Shown here: piece after piece, positions 7,674-14,559 of the stretch
Layout of the letters: each line of letters begins with the position of its first letter
Position numbering within the stretch: the stretch's first letter is position 1
Assembly (NCBI GenBank): GCA_030630015.1
Contig: DAOVNV010000014.1
Location: 1 to 18,686 of the forward strand
Origin: Desulfuromonadales bacterium
GTDB taxonomy: Bacteria; Desulfobacterota; Desulfuromonadia; Desulfuromonadales; BM103
Reading direction: 5' to 3'
DNA: 18,686 nt
Program-made: the position numbers and the translations under genes
Notes under the pieces: generated by a model
What the model saw: only the letters and a program-made list of their open reading frames with translations
Told to the model about the DNA's origin: nothing
Databases searched by the model: none

Positions 7674-7702
7674 TTTCCATAACCACCTTAACCCGATATA
7701 AT
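7674..7702 (+). promoter_or_regulatory. Predicted sigma-70 promoter of the rlpA-like gene
   Basis: TTTCCA at 7674-7679 and a perfect TATAAT at 7697-7702 are separated by 17 bp. They lie 33 bp before the start codon at 7735. This suggests the lipoprotein gene is transcribed on its own. Confidence 0.5.
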
Positions 7703-7734
7703 GCCACCGGATTTCTGGCTAAGGAGTACTACAT

Positions 7735-8490
7735 ATGATTCGTGTCAGCTGGCTGGTGTTGTTGCTCTGCTTGCTGATCCTGTCGGCTTGCGGCGGCCGC
7801 CCGTCCTATAAGGTCGAGGTCCTCAAGAAGTTTGGTCTGAAGGGGACCCAGCAGCCCTACAAGGTCAATGGCGAGCGCTACGACCCCCTGCCGTCGGCAT
7901 CCGGGTTTAGCCAGGAAGGGCTTGCCAGTTGGTATGGCAAGGATTTCCATGGCCGCAAAACCAGCAACGGCGAAATTTACGACATGTATGCCATGACCGC
8001 GGCCCATAAGACTTTGCCGATGAATGTCCATCTGCGCGTGACCAACCGCAGTAATGGCCACTCCACGGTGGTTCGCATTAATGACCGGGGTCCTTTCGTC
8101 AAGGGCCGGATTATCGACCTGTCCTATTCAGCGGCCAAGGAGTTGGGCGTGGTCGGTCCGGGAACGGCGCCGGTCCGGATTGAAGCGCTTGGTTACAGCG
8201 AGAAGGTCCAGCCTGGAACAGCTGTCACCTACCGCCAACCCGAAAGTTATGATGCGGGTCAGTTCATGGTTCAGGTCGGGGCCTTTACGGTCCCGGACAA
8301 CGCTCGCCGCCTGGCGGGGCAGTTGAAAATCAGGTTCGGAGCCGCCGAGATCGTCGAGGCCTGGGTGGGCGGATGCAAGTTCTACCGGGTGCGTGCCGGT
8401 CTGTATACGTCTCTGGATGCGGCTATTGCCGCACTACCTGAGTTCGCAAGCGGCGGCTACCCGAACAGCTTTGTTGTTGCCAAGGAGTAG
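7735..8490 (+). CDS. rlpA: RlpA-like septal lipoprotein (DPBB plus SPOR domains)
   Basis: RlpA proteins are lytic transglycosylases or peptidoglycan-binding lipoproteins acting at the division septum. The protein has an N-terminal signal peptide ending in a lipobox (LSAC, Cys near residue 19), so it is probably outer-membrane anchored. A double-psi beta-barrel follows from 'GLASWYGKDFHGRKTSNGE' to 'VRIEAL' (about residues 60-155). E80, D83 and H91 have the same spacing as the catalytic residues of P. aeruginosa RlpA (E120, D123, H131), and 'RINDRGPF' is intact. A C-terminal SPOR domain (about 172-250, 'FMVQVGAFTVPDNARRLAGQL') binds denuded glycan. The 251-residue length is normal. The start is set by AAGGAG at 7721-7726. 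Conserved residues suggest it is enzymatically active. Confidence 0.95.
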   Translation: MIRVSWLVLLLCLLILSACGGRPSYKVEVLKKFGLKGTQQPYKVNGERYDPLPSASGFSQEGLASWYGKDFHGRKTSNGEIYDMYAMTAAHKTLPMNVHLRVTNRSNGHSTVVRINDRGPFVKGRIIDLSYSAAKELGVVGPGTAPVRIEALGYSEKVQPGTAVTYRQPESYDAGQFMVQVGAFTVPDNARRLAGQLKIRFGAAEIVEAWVGGCKFYRVRAGLYTSLDAAIAALPEFASGGYPNSFVVAKE

Positions 8491-8503
8491 TGGGGAGAGA
8501 GAA

Positions 8504-9004
8504 ATGCGTGAGAAGAATGCTTGCACGTTTGAACCGATAGGCATCATCAGGACACCCTATCAGGACAGTGCCCCCTATCAACCGGTCGATTCCGACAGCG
8601 GGGAGTTTCGTATCATCCTTGACGACCGCTACAGGGACGGCCTGGTCCAACTGGAAAAGTTTCGCTACATCTACGTCCTCTACCATATCAACCGACTGGA
8701 CCGGGAGGTCAAGATGACGGTGTCGCCTCCCTGGGCGGAAGGTCGGCAGATCGGCTTGTTTGCAAGCCGGTCGCCGGTTCGTCCCAATCCCATAGGGCTA
8801 AGTATTGTCCGCATAAAAAAAATTGAAGAAACAAGTATTTACACCTCTGGGCTTGATGTGTTTGATGAGACACCGCTGCTTGATATCAAGCCGTATATCA
8901 GGGATCTCGATACGAAGCTCGACGCCAACTACGGCTGGCTTGATGATGCGGACGACATGGAGCACCTGGCACAGCACATCCAAGGTGTGCCGCATGAGCA
9001 TTGA
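8504..9004 (+). CDS. tsaA: TsaA/TrmO-like tRNA (t6A37) N6-methyltransferase domain protein
   Basis: The TsaA/TrmO fold uses S-adenosylmethionine to methylate N6 of threonylcarbamoyladenosine at position 37 of tRNA. This 166-residue protein shows the family hallmarks: 'FEPIGIIRTPY' at the start, 'LEKFRYIYVLYHINRL', 'GLFASRSPVRPNPIGLSIVRI' (the core SAM-binding motif) and 'DETPLLDIKPYIRDLD'. E. coli TrmO is about 235 residues; this one lacks the extra C-terminal domain, so its substrate may differ. The frame is open further upstream into rlpA, but that part is a shadow. GGGGAGAG at 8492-8499 and the conserved N-terminus place the start at 8504. It follows rlpA by 13 bp and is probably co-transcribed with it. 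Confidence 0.9.
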   Translation: MREKNACTFEPIGIIRTPYQDSAPYQPVDSDSGEFRIILDDRYRDGLVQLEKFRYIYVLYHINRLDREVKMTVSPPWAEGRQIGLFASRSPVRPNPIGLSIVRIKKIEETSIYTSGLDVFDETPLLDIKPYIRDLDTKLDANYGWLDDADDMEHLAQHIQGVPHEH

Positions 9005-9014
9005 CCTTAAAGTC

Positions 9015-9145
9015 AAAGGCGTTATTAGCCGCGATGAAAATCTATCAGAATCTGTGTAAGTCAAAAACTTTAAGCCCTTGGTTTGGGGTTAAACAAAAGA
9101 TTTAATAGATTTTAATAGATTTTCATCGCGGCTAATAACGCCTTT
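9015..9145. repeat. Dispersed palindromic element, copy 2
   Basis: A perfect 29-bp inverted repeat has arms at 9015-9043 and 9117-9145 around a 73-bp spacer. The spacer shares a GCCCTTGG...TTTGGGGTTAAACAA segment with copy 1 in the same orientation. The right arm again contains 10-bp tandem units (AGATTTTAAT, AGATTTTCAT). It fills the gap between the tsaA-like gene and the cupin gene and could end transcription or stabilise mRNA ends. Confidence 0.88.
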
Positions 9146-9176
9146 TAGATTTTGAAGTTGTTGAAGGAGTTGGTAA

Positions 9177-9503
9177 ATGTTCAGGAAATATGAAGAGCAG
9201 GGCTACCAGCCTGTCCTTGACAAGATCCGACAGAAAACCCTGGTATACGGCGATAAGACCCTGATGGCTGAGTTTCGGCTGGAAGCCGGTGCGGTGCTGC
9301 CGCGTCATAGCCACCCGCATGAGCAGACAGGATATCTGGTTTCAGGTCGGATGGATCTGACTGTGGGCGATGAAACGTATCAGGTTGGTCCGGGCGACAG
9401 CTGGTGCATTCCTGGTGACATCGACCATCATGCCGTCGCTCTTGAGGAGTGTGTTGCTGTGGAGGTTTTTTCCCCGGTCAGGGAAGATTATTTATACCGT
9501 TAG
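9177..9503 (+). CDS. Small single-domain cupin protein
   Basis: This is a 108-residue cupin_2-type beta barrel. Motif 1 is visible as H44-x-H46 with E49 and G57 ('PRHSHPHEQTGYLVSGRMD'). Motif 2 runs 'GPGDSWCIPGDIDHHAV', with H84/H85 as the last metal ligand. The metal site therefore looks complete. Small cupins of this kind act as sugar or amino-acid metabolising enzymes, dioxygenases or ligand sensors, and the sequence alone does not say which. A good AAGGAG at 9164-9169 sets the start. It stands alone between palindromic copy 2 and a convergent gene, so the context gives no clue to function. Confidence 0.88.
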   Translation: MFRKYEEQGYQPVLDKIRQKTLVYGDKTLMAEFRLEAGAVLPRHSHPHEQTGYLVSGRMDLTVGDETYQVGPGDSWCIPGDIDHHAVALEECVAVEVFSPVREDYLYR

Positions 9504-9561
9504 ATCACGCACCTGTTCCGGCATTCGGCGGAATATTCTCCGGGGCATTCACCGGCCAGTA

Positions 9562-10359
9562 TCAGATCCCCGTTCGTTTCTTGAGCTCTTGTTGAACGAG
9601 TTTTTTGCTGGTCGGGGTAAGGCGGCGGGAGGCGAGCAGATTGCGCAGGTCAGAGGTTCGCAGGCGGGGCAGGAAAAGGGTGAACCAGATCGGCGGCGTG
9701 CGTCTGTTCTTGAGGATAGCCATTTGAAGATTCGGCCGCATTCTCCATTTGGGATGGCGGGCGACCATGGAGATGGTTTCGGCATTGGGGGTCGGGCCGC
9801 TCAGGAATTGGAGGACGGCGACTTCACGTAGACGCGGATTGGTCAGACAGATCTCAAGCAGGGGCGCCTCTCCGGACTTCAGTAATTCCGCGACGACCGC
9901 CGTCGTCGCCCGGCGCGCCAGGGTCAGCCTGTGGCCGAGCTCCGTGGTCGGCAGGCGCTGCAGGATGGCCCGTTCCGCGGCAAATTTCTGATCCGGGGTC
10001 ACTCCGGGGATGAAGCAGAGGTCGACCAGTTCGAACAGGTGCAAGTGCGGCAGGACGCTCAGAACGATTGCACCGGGTGTGGTCGGGTTCCTGACCAGAC
10101 TGATCTGAAGTTGATGGCTGGCCTTGAGTTGTTCGAGATTGTAGACAGCCTTCAGGACTTCCTCATTCAGGTCGCGGCGTTTGAGCAGCGCGTTCAGGTG
10201 ATCATCGTTGAGATTGATATTCTTGAGGGCTGCTTTTATGACGTCCGGCGAAGCATTCTGTACAACCTGAAAAAGCTCATCTCCATGAGCAGTCAGAGCC
10301 CGGTGCAGGTGGCGGGCATGTTCCGGGTCAAGCTGGTGTTTACGGGTTTTATCAGCCAT
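9562..10359 (-). CDS. Alpha-helical repeat (HEAT/LRV-like) protein downstream of tgt
   Basis: This 265-residue protein has no signal peptide or membrane segment and looks all-helical. Repeating patterns of the type 'NP.....I...L' recur (for example 'LVRNPTTPGAIVLSVLP', 'CLTNPRLREVAVLQFL', 'VARHPKWRMRPNLQMAIL'). They are spaced like HEAT or leucine-rich-variant solenoid repeats, which serve as protein or nucleic-acid binding scaffolds. The C-terminus is very basic (ending 'KKLVQQELKKR'). I do not recognise a named family or function. I chose the ATG at 10359, 22 bp after the tgt stop. The frame stays open further upstream into tgt, but that stretch is out of frame with tgt and unlike the rest. 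No strong Shine-Dalgarno sequence is visible, so translation may be coupled to tgt. Confidence 0.8.
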   Translation of the reverse strand: MADKTRKHQLDPEHARHLHRALTAHGDELFQVVQNASPDVIKAALKNINLNDDHLNALLKRRDLNEEVLKAVYNLEQLKASHQLQISLVRNPTTPGAIVLSVLPHLHLFELVDLCFIPGVTPDQKFAAERAILQRLPTTELGHRLTLARRATTAVVAELLKSGEAPLLEICLTNPRLREVAVLQFLSGPTPNAETISMVARHPKWRMRPNLQMAILKNRRTPPIWFTLFLPRLRTSDLRNLLASRRLTPTSKKLVQQELKKRTGI

Positions 10360-10381
10360 GTTCGGATTCTGGTTTGACACC

Positions 10382-11488
10382 TCAAGCTGACAGGTATTCG
10401 GCCAGGAAGTCTTCCTTGAAGTCGCTAAAATCACCCTGTTCGATCGCTTTTCTGGCTTCGGCGACCATATTCAGGTAGAAGCTGACGTTGTGAATCGCAG
10501 CCAGGGTCGCCGAAAGGATTTCGTTGGCGCTGTACAGATGATGCAGGTATGCCCGCGTGAAGTTCTTGCAACAGTAGCAGTCGCAGGAGGGGTCCACGGG
10601 GAAAAAGTCCCTGCGGTAGCGCCGGTTGGTCAGGCGGATCTTGCCGCGACGGGTGAACAGGGTCGCACTGCGCGCATAGCGGGTCGGGATGACGCAGTCG
10701 AACATGTCCATGCCGCGCTCGATGCTTTCCAGGATATCTTCGGGAAGCCCGACTCCCATCAGGTAGCGGGGCTTGTCGGTCGGCAGGAAGGGCTCCGTGT
10801 GGTCGACAACCTGTTTGAGCAGTTCCAGACCTTCGCCGACACTGACTCCGCCGATGGCGTAGCCAGGGAAATTCATGGATGTCAGTTCCTTTGCACATTC
10901 ACGGCGCAGGTCCTCGTAGGTACTGCCCTGAACAATTCCGAACAGCGCCTGATCGGCGCGTTGATGGTGTTTTTGGCATTCTTCGGCCCAGCGCAGGGTT
11001 TTCTTGATCGAGCGGGCGGCATACTTGTGAGTTGATGGGTAGGGGATGCACTCGTCAAACGCCATGATGATGTCGGCGCCGAGGGCATTCTGGATCGACA
11101 TGGCTTCGCGAGGGCCAAGGAATATCCGTTCCCCGGAGACTTCGTCCTTAAAATGCACCCCCGTGTCGCCGATCTCCTTGTTCGGCAGGGAGAACACCTG
11201 GAATCCGCCGCTGTCAGTCAGAATCGGTTTCGGCCAATGCATGAAGGAATGCAGGCCACCCGCCTTGGCAACCAGGTTCTCGCCCGGCTTAAGGTGCAGG
11301 TGATAGGTGTTTGACAGGATAATCTGGGCACCGGTATCCAGCACCTGGGCCGGGGTCATGGCCTTAAGTGCACCGTGGGTGCCGACCGGCATGAAAATCG
11401 GAGTTTCAATGACGCCGTGAGGCGTACTGACCCGACCCCGCCTGGCGCGGGTCCGGCCATCAGTTTTTAGAAGTTCAAAGTTAAACAT
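10382..11488 (-). CDS. tgt: tRNA-guanine transglycosylase (queuine tRNA-ribosyltransferase)
   Basis: Tgt exchanges guanine-34 for the queuosine precursor preQ1 in the anticodon of tRNAs for Asp, Asn, His and Tyr. The 368-residue protein is a TIM barrel of standard bacterial length. The general acid/base aspartate is in 'LTDSGGFQVFS' (D92). The nucleophile D264 is in 'FDCVIPTRYAR', at the same number as in E. coli. The zinc site C302-x-C304-x-x-C307 is followed by a His in 'HNVSFYL', and 'GGVSVGEG' forms part of the substrate pocket. All key residues are present. A modest AAAAGG precedes the start. It is the first gene of a minus-strand pair with the helical-repeat protein and is divergent from the Cas6-like gene. 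No queA or other queuosine gene is in the window. Confidence 0.98.
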   Translation of the reverse strand: MFNFELLKTDGRTRARRGRVSTPHGVIETPIFMPVGTHGALKAMTPAQVLDTGAQIILSNTYHLHLKPGENLVAKAGGLHSFMHWPKPILTDSGGFQVFSLPNKEIGDTGVHFKDEVSGERIFLGPREAMSIQNALGADIIMAFDECIPYPSTHKYAARSIKKTLRWAEECQKHHQRADQALFGIVQGSTYEDLRRECAKELTSMNFPGYAIGGVSVGEGLELLKQVVDHTEPFLPTDKPRYLMGVGLPEDILESIERGMDMFDCVIPTRYARSATLFTRRGKIRLTNRRYRRDFFPVDPSCDCYCCKNFTRAYLHHLYSANEILSATLAAIHNVSFYLNMVAEARKAIEQGDFSDFKEDFLAEYLSA

Positions 11489-11631
11489 AGGACCTTTTTG
11501 TGGCGAAATTTTTCAGCATAGATAAATCGAAAGGTGGCGCAAAGGTTGCAAGGATACGAATTGCGAACAAAGCAGTATGTTCGGACTTTAGCAGAATTGG
11601 TGATCAGCGGCAATGCCTGGAGAACTGATGC

Positions 11632-12612
11632 ATGATGACTGATCCGGTCATTCCGGCAGAGTTGAATAACGTCGATTTCACGCGGGTGATTTTCTCCCTG
11701 GAGTTTCTCGATACATGTCAGCTTGATACAACTGTTTTGCTTGGTTTTCGCAGCCTGATGAGACCTGTGGCAAAACAGGTGTTTGCCGATGACGGAGCAG
11801 AAGGCAAGCGGCGTTTCAAGGCTCTTTTCGAGCCGGCGATCAGCCATGATCCCGTTGCCTTGAAAAAATTCCAGAAACCGTCTCCCCCCTTCGTGCTCTT
11901 GCTGAAACCGATGCCGGTCCATGTTGTTAATGCGGGAGACAGCTTGGATCTCGAGCTGCTCTTTCTCGGCACCTCGATCCCGTTGATTTGCGATTTCCTG
12001 GCATGCCTGATCCTGCTCGGACGCTTTGGACTGGTGGGCGGTCATGGTAAATATGATGTTGTTGAAATGTCGGCCGTAGGCCAGGATGAGCAGGTCCAGC
12101 ACATCTGGCAGCGAGGTTGCCCGGCCGACCGGATTGCGCCTCCGCTGGATTCGATTGGTTTATGGCTGGAGCGCCAACTGCCTGTTGCGCTGCCCTTGTC
12201 GCTCCAGTTTGAAATCCCGGCCAGGTTGATGGTGAACGGTCGGCCCGTGCGACGCCCTTCTTTTGCAGCGTTGTTCCCGTTTATGCTCCGACGCGTGACG
12301 TCCATGCTTCATGCCCATGCGGGCTGCGAGTTGATGCTGGATGCTGCAGACCTGTTGGGCGTGGCGGAATCGGTCTCGGTTGCCGAGGCTCATTTCGATT
12401 GGAATGACTGGAGGGACTTGTCTGGCAATCGTCCGATGAGAGCGATCGGTGGTTTTACCGGTCGCATGTCTCTTGACGGCAAGGCCTTGCGTGATATTTT
12501 TTGGGTCATCGCTGTCGCCAGCCTGTTCGGATTGGGCAAAGGAGCCGCTTATGGTGCCGGTCGTTTCAGCCTCGGCCTCCCGGAAGGAACGGTCTATGAC
12601 TTGCCGGCGTGA
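11632..12612 (+). CDS. Lone Cas6-like RAMP protein
   Basis: The C-terminal half matches the Cas6-type RAMP family formerly called DUF2276. 'GGFTGRMSLDGKALRDIFWV' is followed by the glycine-rich loop GLGKGAAYGAGRF at residues 300-312. In type I and III CRISPR systems such proteins cut the precursor crRNA within repeats. The N-terminal half is more divergent but begins with the expected strand ('VIFSLEFLDT') and a segment about RAMP-fold size. A short hydrophobic patch is at about 105-130. At 326 residues it is of normal length. A TGA immediately upstream in frame and GGAGA at 11619-11623 fix the start. No CRISPR repeats, cas genes or effector genes are nearby, so it may act on CRISPR transcripts elsewhere or in another RNA pathway. 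The family call is good; activity is unproven. Confidence 0.75.
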   Translation: MMTDPVIPAELNNVDFTRVIFSLEFLDTCQLDTTVLLGFRSLMRPVAKQVFADDGAEGKRRFKALFEPAISHDPVALKKFQKPSPPFVLLLKPMPVHVVNAGDSLDLELLFLGTSIPLICDFLACLILLGRFGLVGGHGKYDVVEMSAVGQDEQVQHIWQRGCPADRIAPPLDSIGLWLERQLPVALPLSLQFEIPARLMVNGRPVRRPSFAALFPFMLRRVTSMLHAHAGCELMLDAADLLGVAESVSVAEAHFDWNDWRDLSGNRPMRAIGGFTGRMSLDGKALRDIFWVIAVASLFGLGKGAAYGAGRFSLGLPEGTVYDLPA

Positions 12613-12628
12613 AAGAGTCGGGTATAAT
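12601..12628 (+). promoter_or_regulatory. Predicted sigma-70 promoter of the zinc-ribbon/GGDEF pair
   Basis: TTGCCG at 12601-12606 and a perfect TATAAT at 12623-12628 are 16 bp apart. They begin inside the last codons of the Cas6-like gene. A very strong ribosome binding site (AAGGAGGTG, 12650-12658) precedes the start at 12664. The next two genes therefore probably have their own transcript. Confidence 0.5.
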
Positions 12629-12663
12629 AGTAAAAACGCCAGTGATTTCAAGGAGGTGTTGTT

Positions 12664-12960
12664 ATGACCGACGCATGGGAAGAGCGTAAGAAGGCTATTG
12701 AAAACGAATATTTCTACAAACTCGCCAAGGATCAGATTGCGAAACTCAAGCAGGATGCCAAGGAACATCTGACACGTGAACTCTGTCGCAACCGCTGTCC
12801 CAAGTGTGGAGATGATATCATTGCGATGGAGTTTCGTGGCGTACCGCTTGATAAATGTGAGAACTGCGGCGGGGTCTGGCTTGGCCCAAGGGATCTTCAT
12901 ATCCTGGCGGAGAAGGATCATCGTACCTGGTTTGACCGCTGGTTCAAGGCTGAGGCCTAA
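12664..12960 (+). CDS. Small zinc-ribbon protein (zf-TFIIB-like)
   Basis: This 98-residue protein has a charged, probably coiled helix at the N-terminus (residues 5-38). A treble-clef or zinc-ribbon domain follows: C45-x-x-C48 in 'CPKCGDD' and C65-x-x-C68 in 'CENCGGVWLGPRDL'. Spacing and the trailing 'GGVWL' are typical of the zf-TFIIB family of small bacterial proteins of unknown function. The C-terminus is basic and aromatic ('RTWFDRWFKAEA'). The ribosome binding site is strong, so it is likely well expressed. It precedes the GGDEF gene by 23 bp and is probably co-transcribed with it; whether they cooperate is unknown. Confidence 0.88.
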   Translation: MTDAWEERKKAIENEYFYKLAKDQIAKLKQDAKEHLTRELCRNRCPKCGDDIIAMEFRGVPLDKCENCGGVWLGPRDLHILAEKDHRTWFDRWFKAEA

Positions 12961-12983
12961 TCACGTTTACATAAATTCAAGAG

Positions 12984-14000
12984 ATGCGGCTTTATTTATT
13001 TCGAAATATCTTTATCGGGTTCCTGGCGGTGACGGCCGGTTTGTTCCTCTGCGCCCTGGTCTCGATGACGATCCTGGGCCGGGTGGCGCATCAATTGGAG
13101 GATTACCAGACAGTTGCGCGGGAACAGGCTTTGGCCGGCCCCTCTACTGTCGTACCAGCAGAGATCAGGGCTCTTGACGGGTTGATCAAAACGATCCATC
13201 GGGGCCAGATTCTCGTCCTGCTATGTGGATTAGCCGGACTGATCGGCGGCCTGGTTGCGATGGTGGTTGCGTCCGGTCAGGCGGCAAACCTGTTGCGGCG
13301 CTTGAAGGAGGCAACCCAGCAACTGGCTAATGTGGTTCTTGACGAGGAAACACCGCTAGTCACTGCTGCTTCAGTGGATAACCTGGAACTGGAGATTCGC
13401 AAGATGATGCGAAATATCCAGGCGAGCCAGAGGCTTTGTCTGGATGCAAGTCCCCTGACGCGTTTGCCGGGCAACCGGGCGATTGAACAGGTTTTACAGG
13501 ATAAGATGGCCAAGGATGAGAGGTTTGCCTTGTGCTATGTCGACCTCGATGATTTCAAGGCATATAATGACAAGTATGGCTATGCAAGAGGCAGTGAACT
13601 CATCAAGTTGACCGGCGAAATCATCTACCGTGCCAAAGACCTGTATGCAGACCCGCAAGATTTTGTCGGGCATATCGGGGGCGATGATTTCGTTCTGATT
13701 GTTGCTTCGGAACACGCGCTGTCCGTTTGTGAATCAATCATTGAGGAATTTGATCGGGCGATCCCTGATTGTTACGATGAGGAAGACCGCGACCTGGGAC
13801 ATATCGAATGTACGGATCGCTACGGGATCGTGCGGCAGTTTCCGCTCATGACAATTTCGATTGCCGTGGTTTCCGATTCGCAGCGGCAGTTCCAGTCGCC
13901 GCTAGAGATTGCCCGGATCGCCACCGAAATCAAGGATTACGTCAAAATCCTGCCGGGCAGCAACTACCTGATCGACCGTCGTGTCAGTTCTCGCGCCTAG
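12984..14000 (+). CDS. Membrane-anchored GGDEF protein with Hypr-type serine, possible cGAMP synthase
   Basis: Two membrane segments (about 5-32 and 76-97) bracket a periplasmic stretch of roughly 43 residues. A helical linker (98-155) then leads to a GGDEF domain (about 160-330). The domain has 'SPLTRLPGN', metal ligand D187 in 'YVDLDDFKAYND', N195 and the signature GGDDF at 232-236. In PleD, N335 and D344 read the guanine base; here the residue nine after N195 is S204 ('ARGSELI') instead of Asp. That Asp-to-Ser change is the hallmark described for Hypr GGDEF enzymes such as Geobacter GSU1658, which make 3',3'-cGAMP as well as other cyclic dinucleotides. The inhibitory RxxD site is not conserved (DPQD at 223-226). 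Signature D235 replaces the usual Glu, a conservative variant. The start has little Shine-Dalgarno support, but an in-frame TAA at 12972 limits extension. Product identity is inferred. Confidence 0.88.
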   Translation: MRLYLFRNIFIGFLAVTAGLFLCALVSMTILGRVAHQLEDYQTVAREQALAGPSTVVPAEIRALDGLIKTIHRGQILVLLCGLAGLIGGLVAMVVASGQAANLLRRLKEATQQLANVVLDEETPLVTAASVDNLELEIRKMMRNIQASQRLCLDASPLTRLPGNRAIEQVLQDKMAKDERFALCYVDLDDFKAYNDKYGYARGSELIKLTGEIIYRAKDLYADPQDFVGHIGGDDFVLIVASEHALSVCESIIEEFDRAIPDCYDEEDRDLGHIECTDRYGIVRQFPLMTISIAVVSDSQRQFQSPLEIARIATEIKDYVKILPGSNYLIDRRVSSRA

Positions 14001-14003
14001 TGA

Positions 14004-14212
14004 TGGCAGTAGCGGGTAGCGGGTGGCACGAAAAAACTTAAGTCAAAAGCTTTTTAGCCGCGATCAAAATCTATCAAAATCTGTTAAGGCAAAAGCCATA
14101 GTCTTATGTTTTGGTTTTTATATAGACCTTGATAGATTCTGATCGCGGCCAACTATGCCTTTGATTTAAGGTTTTAATGATTTTTCGCGCCACTCGTCAC
14201 TCGCCACTGCCT
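14004..14212. repeat. Dispersed palindromic element, copy 3 (largest)
   Basis: Core arms of 26 bp lie at 14057-14082 and 14124-14149 (23 of 26 paired). Outside them, imperfect complementarity continues to heptamer tracts: the left begins GGCAGTAGCGGGTAGCGG near 14005, and the right ends CGCCACTCGTCACTCGCCAC then TGCC at 14211. The whole is a roughly 209-bp imperfect palindrome. It lies between the GGDEF gene and the small membrane-protein gene. Its centre shares less with copies 1 and 2. Confidence 0.82.
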
Positions 14213-14224
14213 TTCCCCCTGTCT

Positions 14225-14254
14225 TTGTGAGAAATTTGTGAGTGATGCTATGAT
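14225..14254 (+). promoter_or_regulatory. Possible promoter of the small membrane protein
   Basis: TTGTGA at 14225-14230 and TATGAT at 14249-14254 are separated by 18 bp. They are followed by an AT-rich leader (TATATATA near 14261) and the start at 14309. The -35 matches four of six consensus bases and the -10 five of six. Confidence 0.38.
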
Positions 14255-14308
14255 AAGTGATATATATAGCATGTTGATTTTTTGTCGTTATCATTCCCAG
14301 GAGGTCTT

Positions 14309-14497
14309 GTGAAATACATTGTTGTCTTGTCTGTAATTATTATCGGAATGCTTGGAGCCGTTATGCTGGTATTGGCCCGGCAGAAGGCGCAGCGTGCCAA
14401 AAGAGTTCAGGTGGAATCCTTTGATATGGGTGAGCGGCTCGAAAGGGTTTTGAACGGGTCGGCGAATACGCAGGAGACAGAAAACCACGAAGAATGA
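14309..14497 (+). CDS. Small single-pass membrane protein, 62 residues
   Basis: A GTG start at 14309 follows an excellent AGGAGG at 14299-14304. The product opens with one hydrophobic segment ('YIVVLSVIIIGMLGAVMLVLA', residues 3-23), then a basic 'RQKAQRAKR' stop-transfer region and a soluble acidic tail of about 35 residues ('FDMGERLERVL'). The topology is probably N-out, C-in by the positive-inside rule. I recognise no family. The gene stands alone between the large palindrome and a bidirectional terminator. Small proteins of this shape often assist membrane complexes, but nothing here names a partner. Confidence 0.7.
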   Translation: MKYIVVLSVIIIGMLGAVMLVLARQKAQRAKRVQVESFDMGERLERVLNGSANTQETENHEE

Positions 14498-14527
14498 TGT
14501 TGAACCCCTGAAATTTATGGATAAATA

Positions 14528-14557
14528 AAACGCCCGGAGCAGATGCCCCGGGCGTTT
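14528..14557. terminator. Bidirectional terminator between convergent genes
   Basis: AAACGCCCGG at 14528-14537 pairs with CCGGGCGTTT at 14548-14557, with partial extra pairing in the loop. Reading rightwards it ends in TTTGTTTAC. Reading leftwards it ends in TTTTATTTAT, so it can serve both the small membrane-protein gene and the TVP38-type gene. Confidence 0.88.
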
Positions 14558-14559
14558 GT

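Noticed and set aside
8393..8503. N-terminal extension of the TsaA-like protein
   Set aside because: It overlaps the 3' end of rlpA in another frame, and a good ribosome binding site plus the conserved N-terminus support 8504.
11967..12055. Possible membrane-protein reading of the Cas6-like gene from its hydrophobic patch
   Set aside because: The patch (about residues 105-130) is short and interrupted, while the C-terminal RAMP glycine-rich loop is clear.
381..14212. CRISPR array
   Set aside because: The three related repeats are kilobases apart with internal palindromes and no spacer-repeat periodicity; no array was seen beside the Cas6-like gene.
12601..14308. cAG or c-di-GMP (GEMM-type) riboswitch near the GGDEF gene
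   Set aside because: I looked for the conserved GEMM core words in the leaders here and did not find them; the structured DNA downstream is the palindromic repeat.
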